Part shown: positions 1-15,200 of the stretch, piece by piece
Numbering within the stretch: position 1 is the first letter of the stretch
Layout: the number at the start of each line of letters is the position of its first letter
Source: Owenia fusiformis
Lineage: Eukaryota > Annelida > Polychaeta > Sabellida > Oweniidae
Assembly: GCA_903813345.2 (NCBI GenBank)
Contig: CAIIXF020000012.1
Coordinates: 16,116,020 to 16,180,019, forward strand
Reading direction: 5' to 3'
Length of the DNA stretch: 64,000 nt
The notes under the pieces: model-generated
Database searches by the model: none
The model's input: the letters and a program-made list of their open reading frames with translations, nothing else
Told to the model about the DNA's origin: nothing
Program-made: the position numbers and the translations under genes

Positions 1-280
1 ATAGAGATGGATAAATAGATGGCAGCATGTGTGTTGGTAGGGCCAGAATACTATTGCTAGTATAGAGAATCCAGGTTGAAAGTCACTTGATTCTCATCAT
101 AAGCTAACACCAACTGACAGACATGTTCATAAAGTACTTGTTAATATAAATATAATATTATACCATCATTAGATGGAAATTTACTGGCTTAATAGGCACC
201 TGAATATCATTGAGTTTCAAACATTTTTATCCACTACACTGTCAGTGACTATCTTTTTTAATAATATATGAATGTTTCAG

Positions 281-3200
281 TTGTATGCCTCAGTGCTTGC
301 TAAGGAGACTCTATCTATTGAGAAGGCTAAGTCTTACCTTGAGAAAGCTATGAAGCTAGATAGTACATACTTAGAAGCAGTATTCACTATGGTAGAGATC
401 CATCAGAAACAACAGCAATGGGACAAAGGCATTGAGTTGTAAGTTTTGTTTTTTGTGTATATTCAAAATTCAAATATGTGTCTTGGTTATGAGTGTACTT
501 AAAATAAACAATATCTTATGTTTTACATGCCATTATAAAAATGATTTAGAACCCAGAATGATTCTATGAAAATATTATAAAATTGTATGAAATATTTCAT
601 GATCGTTTTTGATAAATAGTATTGATATATTTCTCTATTTCTCTTGATGTTTTGAAATTATTTAAAGATGTCATACCAAGCACAGTACAAGGGCCGATCA
701 AAAAGTTTCTTACCATTGGCTCTCAATTTTATAATAAGAGGATTTGGAAGCTCAAACTTTAACATGAGACAGGATAGTTAGTTTGCTTGAAACTGTACGA
801 ATTTCATATAAATTGGTTTATTGGTAGTGACACAGAGTCAATTCATATGTCCAATGACACAGTTAGGTGGAGCAGCGTTATATATAAAATATCTGCTGAG
901 TTGTGGTTCTGGAAATTTACTGACATCGTTTAAAACCTCTCATAGGAAGGCCTTAAACATGTGTTTTTGGATCGGATGGACAGATATAGGAAGTGCATTG
1001 CAACTGGGGATGAATATTTTGAATGAGAATGAATATTAGCAGAAAAACTAATTAAACATGATTAAACTACAGTTTGTTGACAGATGACGCTACTTAGTGT
1101 TAGAAATTTCCAAAACTGCAGCTTAGCAAAAAATTTTATAAAAAACGCTGCTCCACCTAATTCAATCATTGAAAATATGTATTGACTTTGAGTCACTACC
1201 AATAAACCAATTTAAATGAAACTCATACAGTCTCAAGCAAACTTACTACCCTGTCTCATGTAAAAGTTTGAGCATCCAACTCCTCATATTATAAAATCTA
1301 GAGCCAACGGTAAGAAACTTTTTGATCGGCCCTTGTATAACTAAAGTGAACAATGCTTTGAGCAGATTAAAATATGCTTACATTGAAAAAATTTTCTATG
1401 GATAGATTCTGATTACATTAGGCGGTTTCTTATTCATATTATCAAGTTTGTTTCTTTTCTAGGTTACGCAAGACATTACGTACAGAGAGCAACTGTAAAC
1501 TACACACTCTGCTAGGAGAGTTTCTCCAGCAGACCAATGAGGTGCAAGAAGCCCTGGATCAGTTCAGCATTGCTCTCAGGTATTTAATTAATTTCCCATA
1601 ATGCATCTGGTAAAAGCAGATGATTTTTGAAGGAGTAAAAAGAGCAGAGAAATATGATAAGGAAGAGTTGGAATATTTCCCTAGAATTAATACCATATTC
1701 TCTGTACTAAGGGTTCGCCCCATAATCAAGTGGGCGATAATAGAGTATTTACATTAAACACAATCTTTACCTTAAACTCTCCAATAAAAATGTTGAGAGG
1801 ATCAGAGTGATTTGGAAATAAAAAGTCTGTGTGCTTCCCTTAATGCAAAGGAATAAAGCAAACTTTAAGAGAAACTTTGTCTAATATTTCAGAATTCATA
1901 ACGCAAAGCAATAACGCAGACATTAACTTGGAAATGTTGACGTTTTATTTCAGTATTGACCTTGACGCATATTATTAGATTACATTGAAAACCCTTCGTC
2001 TTCTTTTCAGTATTGCCCTTGACGCATATTATTAGATAACATTGAAAACCCTTCGTCTTTTCAGTATTGACCCAAGCAATACTGCTGCACGTGAAGGACT
2101 TGAACGTGTGGAGAAGCAAAGTGAAATGGGAATGGAAAGTTCATTTGATGTTGATGTGGAAGACATGGAAAATACAAGTGATAATGATGTAAGTATATAC
2201 TATGTGGTTTTTGTATTGTGTAAATTCCTGTCTTATATTTTTAATATTTACTATGCCGCTAATTAGGTCAGCAGCTGAGCAAATTTAAAAAAATAAGTTT
2301 GTCCCCTAAGTTTCTCACTAGATTCATGTAGAGCAAGGTCTTGGGCTTATTTAGAGCTTGGGTTCTCGGTTCTAGCCCCGGCAACGAATGTAAAAAATGG
2401 TCCTATAGGTGGCACCCCTTACAATTCAGCCCCAAACTTAAAACTAATTATTATTTTCATAACTGAAACATAAAGACATCTCAAATAGCTTAAATTGATC
2501 AATGGTACATTAAATTATGCATTAAAAATTTTTTCAATGTGTGAAAATCATAATTTATGGAGAAATAGTTGATTAACCCCTTAAAACGCCCCCTATTTTA
2601 AAGGGGATACTTAAGTTAACTTCTGTAACTTTTGTGTTATTCAGGATTTGGGCTTAAAAATATTCCTGAATATGTACAATTATAGTGTTGAGAGACTGCA
2701 GTAACCCTATGTTCATAGCTTTATAACTTTTTGAGAAAAAAAAATAAAACGTATTTCCATATAATTTGGATTTGTATTATTTTCAGATAAACCATCATCT
2801 ATACTTTTTAATTTACTTTCCACACCTTACACCCATGCATAGTATTAATACTTTTCTTTCATTTTAGACCAATATAGATGACTGTAGTTCACTTAAATTA
2901 AATAATAATAAAAAATTTAAGCAGAAATTATTGATTTACCTCTTAAAACACCCCTTATATAGGGATACATACATTATAGCTTCTATAACTCACTATAACT
3001 TATGTTTCGTTCAACATTTAGGCTTGAAAATATCCTTGAATTTGAAGACTTGTGTGTGTGGGAGACTTAATAGTTAACCTTTGCTCCTAAATAAATAAAT
3101 AATTTACCAATGCTGTTGTCTTTGTAAATTATCTCAAATTCAGATTCTGTTGTCATTGACGATATCGAAGACGCTATATTGTGGCGATTCACGTCCCCAT

Positions 3201-6200
3201 TTGATAGAAATTTGGATTTCATATAATACATCATCACATGAGCTTAATACATGCACAGAATTAGTGATGATAAAATCCCATGAGAAACGAGGACCAAGTG
3301 GTTGAAGAGTTGAAGCGACAGTTATGTCCGCCATTTGTGACAACGGTATCTGGCTTTATCAAATACTCAGCTTGACCCATTGGAATATGGCTTCGTTCTT
3401 GAAAATGATCTTGATACAAAGGATATTCTGTATATCACCTGATGATCTGATTTTACAATGTAATTAACCAAATGCGAATAGGCAGTTACCAGTTTCACCG
3501 CCAGGAGGCTAATTCGGGGCCGAACATGGCAGGGTATTAGAAAGTTCCCCTAAACTTGAATATTCATCAGCTTTAGTGTTTCAATTTTCATATCACCTTA
3601 TGTATCTGATAGTTATATACAGTACAAATTAAAAAATATGCCCAGTAAAAGAAAAAATATTATGTGTCCAATACAAGCAAAGATATTTCACTTCTTGTGA
3701 TTTTATTAACATGGGGTCTATGGAGAATCTCTTCGAACTAAAAATTGCATTTTCAAAGAAAAATTAAATTTTCAAAGTTGCAAAAACACATGCCTAGATG
3801 TAATTTTACATGTAGATTTCAAATATGATATCACTTTGACTGAATTTTTAATTTTTAATGGCACAAATCAAGATTATTTCTACTTCCATCTAATTAATTA
3901 TAGTAAGTGTGGTACAAAACAGATTATGTGAACTGAACAAAATTAATTGTTGCATGTTTTGTAAGTGCAAGGGAAGTGGTAACTGTAATTACCATCTAAT
4001 CAAGCTTTTAGAAAGTGTTGTAAGTAATGCATGAACTTATTAATCTGATGTCACTGTGATACCGTATGTATGTTTTTTCGAAGAATCATCATAACACAAC
4101 CAGCAGAAAGTATTTTTCTTTGTATGTTGTGAAAATAGTTGTGCAATTCATTTTATAGCGACGCAGTATGCCTTAAACATTTCCCAGACCTATATATTTT
4201 GAGACTATCCTTTTAATACTGCGTCCCCAGCATTCATAAAAAATGATGTTCAAGATACACTACCCATGCAAATTATTTTTGCATCTTGGAAGCCAGGCAG
4301 TATCTGTGTGATTTTATAAAAATTCGGAAATGTTCTTCAGATATGAGCCCCCTCTAAATATTGGGTGCGGAGGTACGTTTATGGAGCCCCTCCGCACCCA
4401 ATATTTAGAGGGGGCTCATATCTGAAAAACATTTCCGAATTTTTATAAAATCACACAGATACTGCCTGGCTTCCAAGATGCAAAAATAATTTGTATAGAT
4501 AGTGTTCCTTGAACACCATTTTTTATGAATGCTGGGGACTCAGTATTAAAAGGATAATTTCAAAATATATAGGTCTGGGAAAGGTTAAAGGCACACTGCG
4601 TCGCTATAGAATGAATTGCGCTACTATTTTCACAATTGTATTGATATTTGGTGTCAAATACACATATCTTGGTATATTTGAAGTCCCAAACGGCTTAGTT
4701 TCACAAATATCCCAAATTTAAATTCAAAAATGACCGTAAGCTCCGCACCCTCCGCTCATTTGCTCCGCACCCAATATTTCCCACAGGCTCTGTCTGCATA
4801 GGGTGAATATGGAATTAGAAGAATACTCCCAAATTACAGTATACATTGTTTCACCCATTTCCATATATGGAATGAGAAGAATACTCCTGAATTACAGTAT
4901 ACATTGTGTCAGCCATTAAATTGCCATATACAGTATGGAATAAGAGAAAACTACTCCTCCATAATTACAATAGGTGTTAAATTATTTTACATTTCGTCGC
5001 ATGAGAATAACTTTGTACTATCTCACATTTTTACGGAACTGAGAAATCAAGGTTTGAAAGTTTAGAGGTCTGTATCTTACTTAGTATTGCTATGTGAAAC
5101 TTGATTTTTTGCATGTCACCTGGTCTCACCCTAGAGATATATTATATGAAATATCATACCTTGAAACAATTTACAAGGTCCTTTTTTAAAACTATGGAAA
5201 TGGAGTTGATACAATTTCCCACCGGAATAACAGCTTATTTCTAATTTCAAATTGTCATATCTGATATCAACTGTTTCAACCAATCAACTCTCTAAGAATT
5301 GGTCATGTGACTTGCAAAACTTGGAGTTATAACAATCATATATTAAAACAAAGTATGCCAATATGCATGTTATTGTATCTACAATGAAAAATAATGTTTT
5401 GCTTTGTAAAAAAGTCTTCAAAAACCAAAGAATATTATTTAATAAAATAAAGAAAATTCAATTTATAAAACTTTAAAATCAATTTCTCAAATAAGTACAA
5501 TTATTTCTTAATTTTGGAATCTCAGGACACCCTTCAAAAAGAATTTATTGCCTTTGAAACTAAGGCAGAAGTACAATGCATTGAAACCAATGATGCCAAT
5601 ACAGTCCCCCACATATTTCCCTCGGTATAAACCCTGTAGCCTAAACCTCCCAGCAGATTACAATGTAGCCCCTAAGGGCCGGTCCGCTGGTCATTATCAG
5701 GTTATTTTTGATACAGACCAGTTGATTTTTTCAATGGGTATAGGAGAATAACATGGCAACTGGTCCGTAATTCCTTTTTGAACAGCAGGTTTCAGATCCT
5801 TAGGGCCTAAGACATAACCAATTTTTATTACATGCACATGGAAGAAATTTGAAAATAGAAAAATAAATTCTAATTCATTTTAGATTAATGAAAGTGATGA
5901 AACCTCGATTTAGGTAATCACATTTTGTTCATTGGGATGCAGCTATCATTATCCATTCATTTTCTGTTGTTTGCTACTCTGTGGAGTACAATTGGGAATT
6001 GAAGCAATTGTAGAAGTGGAGACTAAGAGTGGCTCTTTGTAAAGAAATTGAACCAATTTGTTACTTTTCCAAAATAAAATGTAGATGATCTAAAAACAAT
6101 GATCCCAAAAATGCAAAAGAAAGGATGAATCTGAAAAACATACTAATAATAAAATAACTAAAAAGATCCCACATGTTCAGTGAAAAGCGCAAAGTAAATC

Positions 6201-9200
6201 ATAGATGAAGAGAAAATAAAATAAGTGTTTTAAGGGACTATACTAACATAAAGATAACTCCTTATTGATATAGTGTATGGTCAGTAAAAGTTAAAGCTAG
6301 TTTAGATAGATTTCGCTTTTTTCCACAAACTATAAAACATCATTTTGAAAGAGATTTCAATAGTATACAGACAGTGATTGCCTTTGAGCAATGTAGTGCA
6401 AAATATGACAGTTACTATTTGTTTTGATTACTATATCTAGTAATTATATAACCTATTATTATGTACTCTATTTGAAGAAACAAATAAGTAGTCTTTCATT
6501 TTCAACATTTAATGATGACAGCTTCGTATATGCATTTCTATTGCATTTGGCCATTCAAACCCCTATAAGACCTGGTAGCAGGGAAGATAAAGGGTACTTT
6601 TGACTGCTCACATGATCTAATTAACTGGTCATTTGTACTTTTCATCTTCCCTGGTAGCGAGGATTTAGATTTTCGAGGAAATTAGTAATTCTATTTCATA
6701 TCATGTGGCCATGAATAATCCAATGAGCATCCATAATACAAAGAGTAATTGAGGGCATATAATTTGAATATGCATGGGATTACACATACTGTATCATTTT
6801 ATTTTTTTGATCTACTTGTAATAGTTCTAAAACTAAAACATGAAAGGCCAGGCATGCAAACTGGCATGGTATTGTGTTACAAAACATTATTTCATTCTAG
6901 ATACAATAACATGCATATTGGCATACTTCGTTTTAATATAAGATTGTTATAACTCCAGGTTTTGCAAGTCACATGACCAATTCTTAGACAGTTGATTGGT
7001 TGAAACAGTTGATATTAGATATGACAATTTGAAATTAGAAATAAGCTGTTTGTCTGGAGATGGTACAATTTCACACTGAATTCTAGCTTAATGAGAGGGA
7101 ATTGAGATGGGGCATGTATCTGAGATGAAAGCCTGTGTTTCAAATAGTAAAATTCCATGTCTATCTCAATTTTTTTGAAAATGGCAGTTAGTACAAAGTT
7201 ATTCTCACGCGACGATTTGTTGGAAAACAAAGTCTTGCCTAAGAGGAGGGAAAGCCCCAGAGTTTAAAGATGACAGACATAATTACGTCTCTTGCTTACC
7301 ACCTTCGTTCGTTCGAATTTTCATCGGCTAGTTATCAAATACTACACTTCGATGGGGTGTTTTAATTGATATAGGCATATTCCGTACACCTTTCTTTATC
7401 TCGATGTGAAATGAGAAGCTATGATACTGGTTAACACGCCAGAAATGAACATAATATTATTCGAAGCGTATTTCGAAAATTTTGAAACCGCGATTGATGA
7501 CATCATTTGTCTGTCAAATTTTGACCAATCTGAGATGTATGTCATCTCAATACAGGTTTACATCATATGCGTATGTCATCTTTGAACTCTGGTGTTATTC
7601 CCCCTCTGGTCTTCCCTTCTGCTCTTCCTCCTTCAATATATAGCCCACTTTGAAAATGTAGATTTGCATACATCTGAATTTCACTTCAAACATTTTAACT
7701 CAGGAATAATCAAAACTCTCTTACTGAAATTAACTTCATTCAACTGTTGAAAGTTTGGCACTTTCCATAAAAAATATTTATTTATTTTGCGCTTTCAGTA
7801 ACACAATGTATGTCTGTTATAGCATTATAACAAAGATATTGTGTAGCAGTTTGCTCCAATTAACAAAAATTTAATTTGAATTTCAATGTACCTAAATCCA
7901 CACAACCAACAGACCTTAACTCAGACCTTGATTTCTGAAAATATTTTAAGCTTGAAAAATTGATTTTTACAGCAAGCAAATCGGTAACAAGAAATTGTAA
8001 GATATGCTGCACAATGAAAGCAGATTCATTCATTACATTATCAAAAGTTCTAATCATAATACTTAACAGTTAGAAGGATTGATTAAAGTCCATTGAATAT
8101 TCAAGGTATAGGTGTATTTTAGGATATTAGACATGCTCTGAACACCTTTACAGGTAATTAGCATTGCATAACAAATAGATGCATAGGTGGAAATGAATAC
8201 ATCGTACGGAAGTACATTTTTTGTAATTGCCTTATGTACAGGTTATGTTTAAAACTATATACAGTATATATAATATTTAATATGTGTATTTACAATAAAA
8301 CCTGAACACCTCAGCCATTTAATTTTACCATAAAAACTCAAATTGTGAATACAGTCATGCCAATCCAAACACTTTTGGCTTGTCTGGGTAGAATTCAAAT
8401 CAGACAGGTTTCACTGTAAATGGTATCCTTTAACACTTTTGAGGCCTCATTATTTATCATGGTTTAAAATACATTTTTAAAACCGAGACATAGCATTACC
8501 ACTTTCAAAGTAGTTATTCACTGTTAATGTAACCTTCACTCAACAGGCTTACTGACCTAGACGAGTGTCAGAGTGTGAAATAACATTAACAAGCATATCA
8601 GTTAGCCTTGTATGAAAGTCTATTATGTGCAACTTGTGGTCTTATGTCCATCTCTTGTCCTCGTTTTCTCAGAGTAGCGTACAGTATTAAAGGTAGTATT
8701 CTATGGTGGTTACACTAGGGCTTCATGTATGAGATTATTTGTTCTATTTTGGTACTGTCAAAGGCCTTAAATAACTTCATAATTGATTCATGTGAACTTT
8801 GTCTCTTTGGTAATAAGGAGTTAAGGTAACTTATAACTTAATCAAAAAATCCAAGATGGCCGAAACCAGGAAGCACATGGCATTTGAGCATAATCTGACC
8901 ATCAAAATTAACTGTCTTTTGGTTGGATTTTCTCTCAATTTTTTAGTTCCACTTATCATGTATATAACCAGGCTCACAGTGGTTATGCAAACAGAAACAG
9001 TAAACATTTTGGAATGGGAATTTGAGTCCTCTGAAAATGTGACAGAAAAATTGACAAAAAGAGTAGCATGGCAAAAGTTCCCTGAACATTTTTTTTTCTA
9101 ATTTCTCTGAAACATCCCTTTAATATAGCCAAAAATGGAAGGAGCTTTAGAATTTTGAAATCTCTCATACAAATTTAAAAAAATAGAAAAAAACAATTTG

Positions 9201-12200
9201 AGAAGTGTACTTTTTTCCTTATTTTAATCCCAATTTTTTTATCGGGTAATTTTTCAAATTCCCGTTGCTCCTTCGTTTTTGATATATGTTTGAAGTATAT
9301 TTTCTGAAATGTTCAAATATTTTGAATAAGCGGTTTTTCACGGGCTACTCCTAGAAAAAAATCTTCTCAAATTCTTTAAACGGCACTTTTTTTCTCAAAC
9401 TAAAGTTTTTTGTTGTTCTTTGATGTCTTTCTAATGATTACAGTGCACAAGCATATGTGAAATAATAAAAACGACTTCTCAGGAAGAGTTTGAAAATTTC
9501 AAGATTGTGAAATTTTCAATTTTTTCTGAAAATCGATTAAGTTAACAGTCACCTTAAGCTTGCTTGTAAAATCGAAACGGAAACGTATAACCTATCAATC
9601 GCCCATGAACATTGCATGCAGTTTTCTTGTTTAAATAATCATCCAACTTCAGTTTTATGCTAAGACGACACCACAGCCTTGACACTGCAGCATGTAATAT
9701 GCCATTGATTGATAGTCCAATAGCTGGCTTTCTGATACATGTTCATATTTTAATCAAGCTTGTTTCGTAAGATATTTGGAGCTACAACATGTATGACATA
9801 CATCATCTTCTTCAGAAAAATCATGCTGTGCATCGAAATGAAAATTCGCCAACATACAGTAGTATTCAATAGACATGAGTATATTGTTCCTGTCGACAGC
9901 AACGTGAAATTTCAAATTTTCCTTTTCGAAACACAAATGTCTTTAGCTAGATGGGTATCTAAATGGGTATCATCCAAACGTGGCCATGTCACTGAACATA
10001 AATGAGTATCTAAAGTAGACTAAAGGGCTTATATTCCTTTACTGATTAATGTACTTTTCATTCAGGTTTATGCTGTGAAAAACAGTGCAAGCTCAAACAC
10101 TCTGTTGTCATGGCGATAAACCAACCCAGCACCTTTTCTTATTATCCCAACAAATGAAGTTCAGTAGGGATATAGTGAAGCCCTCTGTCCCCGTCGCAGT
10201 CCAACTGTCCCGCAATTTGCGTATTTGTCACGCATTTTCTGGAAAATTTGAAGTCACGCCAGTTTATTTTGTGTGACAGAGTATGTCACGCAAATACGCA
10301 TTTTACCTGATTATTGTCCAGCAAAAATATTCCTGTAGAATTTTTTAAAAAAATGATTGGCAATACACCATAAAACCGAACGACGAAAAAACGAACTCAT
10401 ATTGTTCGGACGTTTCACGCGGATACCGTATATGTCATGCATTTTGCCTGAAATATTTCATAACACTCATGAACAAGGGTGTTCAACATTTGCAAGTCAC
10501 TCATGTTAGGTGTTCCCAAGTTGACAGGCTGCAGTCGGTCGAAGGCTCGAGAGCAGAAATTCGTCATTACTCAGAGTTATCTTGAAAGTATAGTTACATT
10601 ATACTACAATGATCTAAAATATTTGTTGAAGTAAAGTGTAGATGGTAAATATTACATTGTGACTGTACAGATTGATGATTTATGTTAGTGTTCATTGGGA
10701 TTTGCTACTCAGTTTACTGCCATTTACTAGTTTATTCTGATATATTATACTGAACCCTAACATTCATATTCTATGTTGGATATATCTACTTTATTTGGGT
10801 TTGCATATACAATATTACAACTGCATACTGAATTTACTTGAATATGAAATTAGCTTTCTATTTTTGTAATTTGTTTTTCTTACCATTGTAAAACATATTA
10901 TGATTCTTTGTTAGGGGTTCACTTATAATTCAAGATTTAACTTTTCTGAGCCCTTTTACATGTTTCTATATTTTTCAATGTTTTTAATACTGAGGGATGT
11001 GAGTTATTTGGATATATATGTTGCTTTATTGCTAGACTCTCAGAATAGTATTTCAAGGCAGTGGTATATTCTCCCAGTTGGCTATGCACTAAACCTATAT
11101 TGTTCAGTGTCATGGCCACAGATGGGTGAGCATCACTGCCATGAATCTTTCTTTTCATTGAAAGGCTATCTTCATAGTATTTCAAGGCAGTGGTATATTC
11201 ACCCAGTTGGCTATGCACTAAACCTATGTTGTTCAATGTCGTGGCCACAGATGGGTGAGCATCACTGCCATGAATCTTTCTTTTCATTGAAAGGCTATCT
11301 TCATAGTATTTCAAGGCAGTGGTATACTCACCCAGTTCTCTATGCAATTCACCTATATTGTTCAGTGTCATGGCCACAGATGGGTGAGCATCACTGCCAT
11401 GAATCTTTCTTTTCATTGAAAGGCTATCTTCATAGTATTTCAAGGCAGTGGTATATTCACCCAGTTGGCTATGCACTAAACCTATGTTGTTCAATGTCGT
11501 GGCCACATCTGGGTGAGCATCACTGCCATGAATCTTTCTTTTCATTGAAAGGCTATCTTCATAGTATTTCAAGGCAGTGGTATATTCACCCAGTTGGCTA
11601 TGCACTAAACCTATGTTGTTCAATGTCGTGGCCACATCTGGGTGAGCATCACTGCCATGAATCTTTCTTTTCATTGATAGACTATCTTCATAGTATTTCA
11701 AGGCAGTGGTATACTCACCCCGTTCTCTATGCAATTCACCTATATTGTTCAGTGTCATGGCCACATCTGGATGAGCATCACTGCCATGAATCTTTCTTTT
11801 CATTGAAAGGCTATCTTCATAGTATTTCAAGGCAGTGGTATATTCTCCCAGTTGGCTATGCACTAAACCTATATTGTTCAGTGTCATGGCCACAGATGGG
11901 TGAGCATCACTGCCATGAATCTTTCTTTTCATTGAAAGGCTATCTTCATAGTATTTCAAGGCAGTGGTATACTCACCCAGTTCTCTATGCAATTCACCTA
12001 TATTGTTCAGTGTCATGGCCACAGATGGGTGAGCATCACTGCCATGAATCTTTCTTTTCATTGAAAGGCTATCTTCATAGTATTTCAAGGCAGTGGTATA
12101 TTCACCCAGTTGGCTATGCACTAAACCTATGTTGTTCAATGTCGTGGCCACATCTGGGTGAGCATCACTGCCATGAATCTTTCTTTTCATTGAAAGGCTA

Positions 12201-15200
12201 TCTTCATAGTATTTCAAGGCAGTGGTATATTCACCCAGTTGGCTATGCACTAAACCTATGTTGTTCAATGTCGTGGCCACATCTTGGTGAGCATCACTGC
12301 CATGAATCTTTCTTTTCATTGATAGACTATCTTCATAGTATTTCAAGGCAGTGGTATACTCACCCCGTTCTTTATGCAATTCACCTATATTGTTCAGTGT
12401 CATGGCCACATCTGGATGAGCATCACTGCCATGAATCTTTCTTTTCATTGAAAGGCTATCTTCATAGTATTTCAAGGCAGTGGTATATTCTCCCAGTTGG
12501 CTATGCACTAAACCTATATTGTTCAGTGTCATGGCCACAGATGGGTGAGCATCACTGCCATGAATCTTTCTTTTCATTGAAAGGCTATCTTCATAGTATT
12601 TCAAGGCAGTGGTATATTCACCCAGTTGGCTATGCAATTCACCTATATTGTTCAGTGTCATGGCCACAGATGGGTGAGCATCACTGCCATGAATCTTTCT
12701 TTTCATTGAAAGGCTATCTTCATAGTATTTCAAGGCAGTGGTATATTCACCCAGTTGGCTATGCACTAAACCTATGTTGTTCAATGTCGTGGCCACATCT
12801 GGGTGAGCATCACTGCCATGAATCTTTCTTTTCATTGATAGACTATCTTCATAGTATTTCAAGGCAGTGGTATACTCACCCCGTTCTCTATGCAATTCAC
12901 CTATATTGTTCAGTGTCATGGCCACATCTGGATGAGCATCACTGCCATGAATCTTTCTTTTCATTGAAAGGCTATCTTCATAGTATTTCAAGGCAGTGGT
13001 ATATTCTCCCAGTTGGCTATGCACTAAACCTATATTGTTCAGTGTCATGGCCACAGATGGGTGAGCATCACTGCCATGAATCTTTCTTTTCATTGAAAGG
13101 CTATCTTCATAGTATTTCAAGGCAGTGGTATACTCACCCAGTTCTCTATGCAATTCACCTATATTGTTCAGTGTCATGGCCACAGATGGGTGAGCATCAC
13201 TGCCATGAATCTTTCTTTTCATTGAAAGGCTATCTTCATAGTATTTCAAGGCAGTGGTATATTCACCCAGTTGGCTATGCACTAAACCTATGTTGTTCAA
13301 TGTCGTGGCCACATCTGGGTGAGCATCACTGCCATGAATCTTTCTTTTCATTGAAAGGCTATCTTCATAGTATTTCAAGGCAGTGGTATATTCACCCAGT
13401 TGGCTATGCACTAAACCTATGTTGTTCAATGTCGTGGCCACATCTTGGTGAGCATCACTGCCATGAATCTTTCTTTTCATTGATAGACTATCTTCATAGT
13501 ATTTCAAGGCAGTGGTATACTCACCCCGTTCTCTATGCAATTCACCTATATTGTTCAGTGTCATGGCCACATCTGGATGAGCATCACTGCCATGAATCTT
13601 TCTTTTCATTGAAAGGCTATCTTCATAGTATTTCAAGGCAGTGGTATATTCTCCCAGTTGGCTATGCACTAAACCTATATTGTTCAGTGTCATGGCCACA
13701 GATGGGTGAGCATCACTGCCATGAATCTTTCTTTTCATTGAAAGGCTATCTTCATAGTATTTCAAAGCAGTGGTATACTCACCCAGTTCTCTATGCAATT
13801 CACCTATATTGTTCAGTGTCATGGCCACAGATGGGTGAGCATCACTGCCATGAATCTTTCTTTTCATTGAAAGGCTATCTTCATAGTATTTCAAGGCAGT
13901 GGTATATTCACCCAGTTGGCTATGCACTAAACCTATGTTGTTCAATGGCGTGGCCACATCTGGATGAGCATCACTGCCATGAATCTTTCTTTTCATTGAT
14001 AGACTATCTTCATAGTACTTCAAGGCAGTGGTATACTCCCCGAGTTCTCTATGTGATTCACCTATATTGTTCAGTGACAAAGCCACATCTGGATGAGCAT
14101 CATTGCCATGAATCTTTATACTCATAGCTAAAGAATCTGCATTAAATTGCAAAGCTTTGCCATACTTACCACAGGTTTGATAAAATAAACCAATGTCATT
14201 TTGTAATGAAGCTATTTCTTTCTCATTTCCTCTTATACCTTTATTCTTAAGTTTGTTTAATTCACTTTGATAAGCATTTAATGCTCTTTCAGAGAAATAC
14301 ATATCTTTATATAACAGTATTTTGATCTCATTGCTATCTTCCATGTATTTATCTTCATGTATCCACTTTTTATTCGTTTTCTGAGAAATTAAGAATTTAG
14401 ACCATGACATGAAAATAGTATAGAATAGAATGATTGCAGTATATCCTCTAACGGGTAAAACAGTCTTTGAGTCTAATGTGTCATTCTCTGATTCACTTGA
14501 CAGAAATGATATTAACTCTTTCTGCTGTTTGTATTTACTGTATACCATATGCCTTAGATTTGTCGCAATACAAACCATCATTTGCAAATCCTTTTTTGCC
14601 AATTCAGTTAAGATGCCTTTCTTAAATAACTCCTCTAAAACATCTAAAGGAGCAAAGGATTCACAACCATGGATCAGCTTAAGAATGTTAATTGAAATAG
14701 TTGCTAATCTGTAGACGTTATGTTTGGTATGTACATCCTGACGGAACGATTTGCCTGTAAGTGGTTTTTCAGCATATTTATCTAAGTCCTCATTAAGTGT
14801 TTTTAGTCCTCTCTCTGTACCTATTGATACATTTGGGTTCTTAGATGGGGATCTTAATATAGAATGGACCTTTTCATTATATGCATGCCAGAGGGTTTCA
14901 TCTCCTGTAATCAATGTTGAATTCATCAACACATCACCAAGGCGATAACCCTCTTTTAAAGAAGCATCAATGGACTGATATTTGGTCATTTCTTCTGTTG
15001 TCATGATAAGTTCAAGTGTCGCTGGTTTTGTAAGGTCCTTTCTTGATTTTCGTCCTATTGGTGTCTTACTTGCAGATGGATGAGTTCCATCAAATGAAAT
15101 ACCACGTGTTGTGACTTTGTCCCAAAAGTCAACGTCAGTCATATTAGGTGGCAGTCTGTCATTAAAATCAGTCAAAACTGGTATGTCTAAATTATTCAAA

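Noticed and set aside
2318-2400. tRNA- or SINE-like B box (GGTTCTAGCCC)
   Set aside because: No matching A box, acceptor stem or cloverleaf could be drawn; at most a SINE relic.
3140-3343. 67-codon - strand frame
   Set aside because: No family resemblance, no matching splice sites and weak composition; kept out as chance.
10960-14127. 1055-codon open frame on the + strand with SISRQWY..HPVGYAL repeats
   Set aside because: It is the exact antisense of the TPR array. Units of 129 bp keep any stop-free frame open. No known family, and the other strand gives a clear TPR protein.
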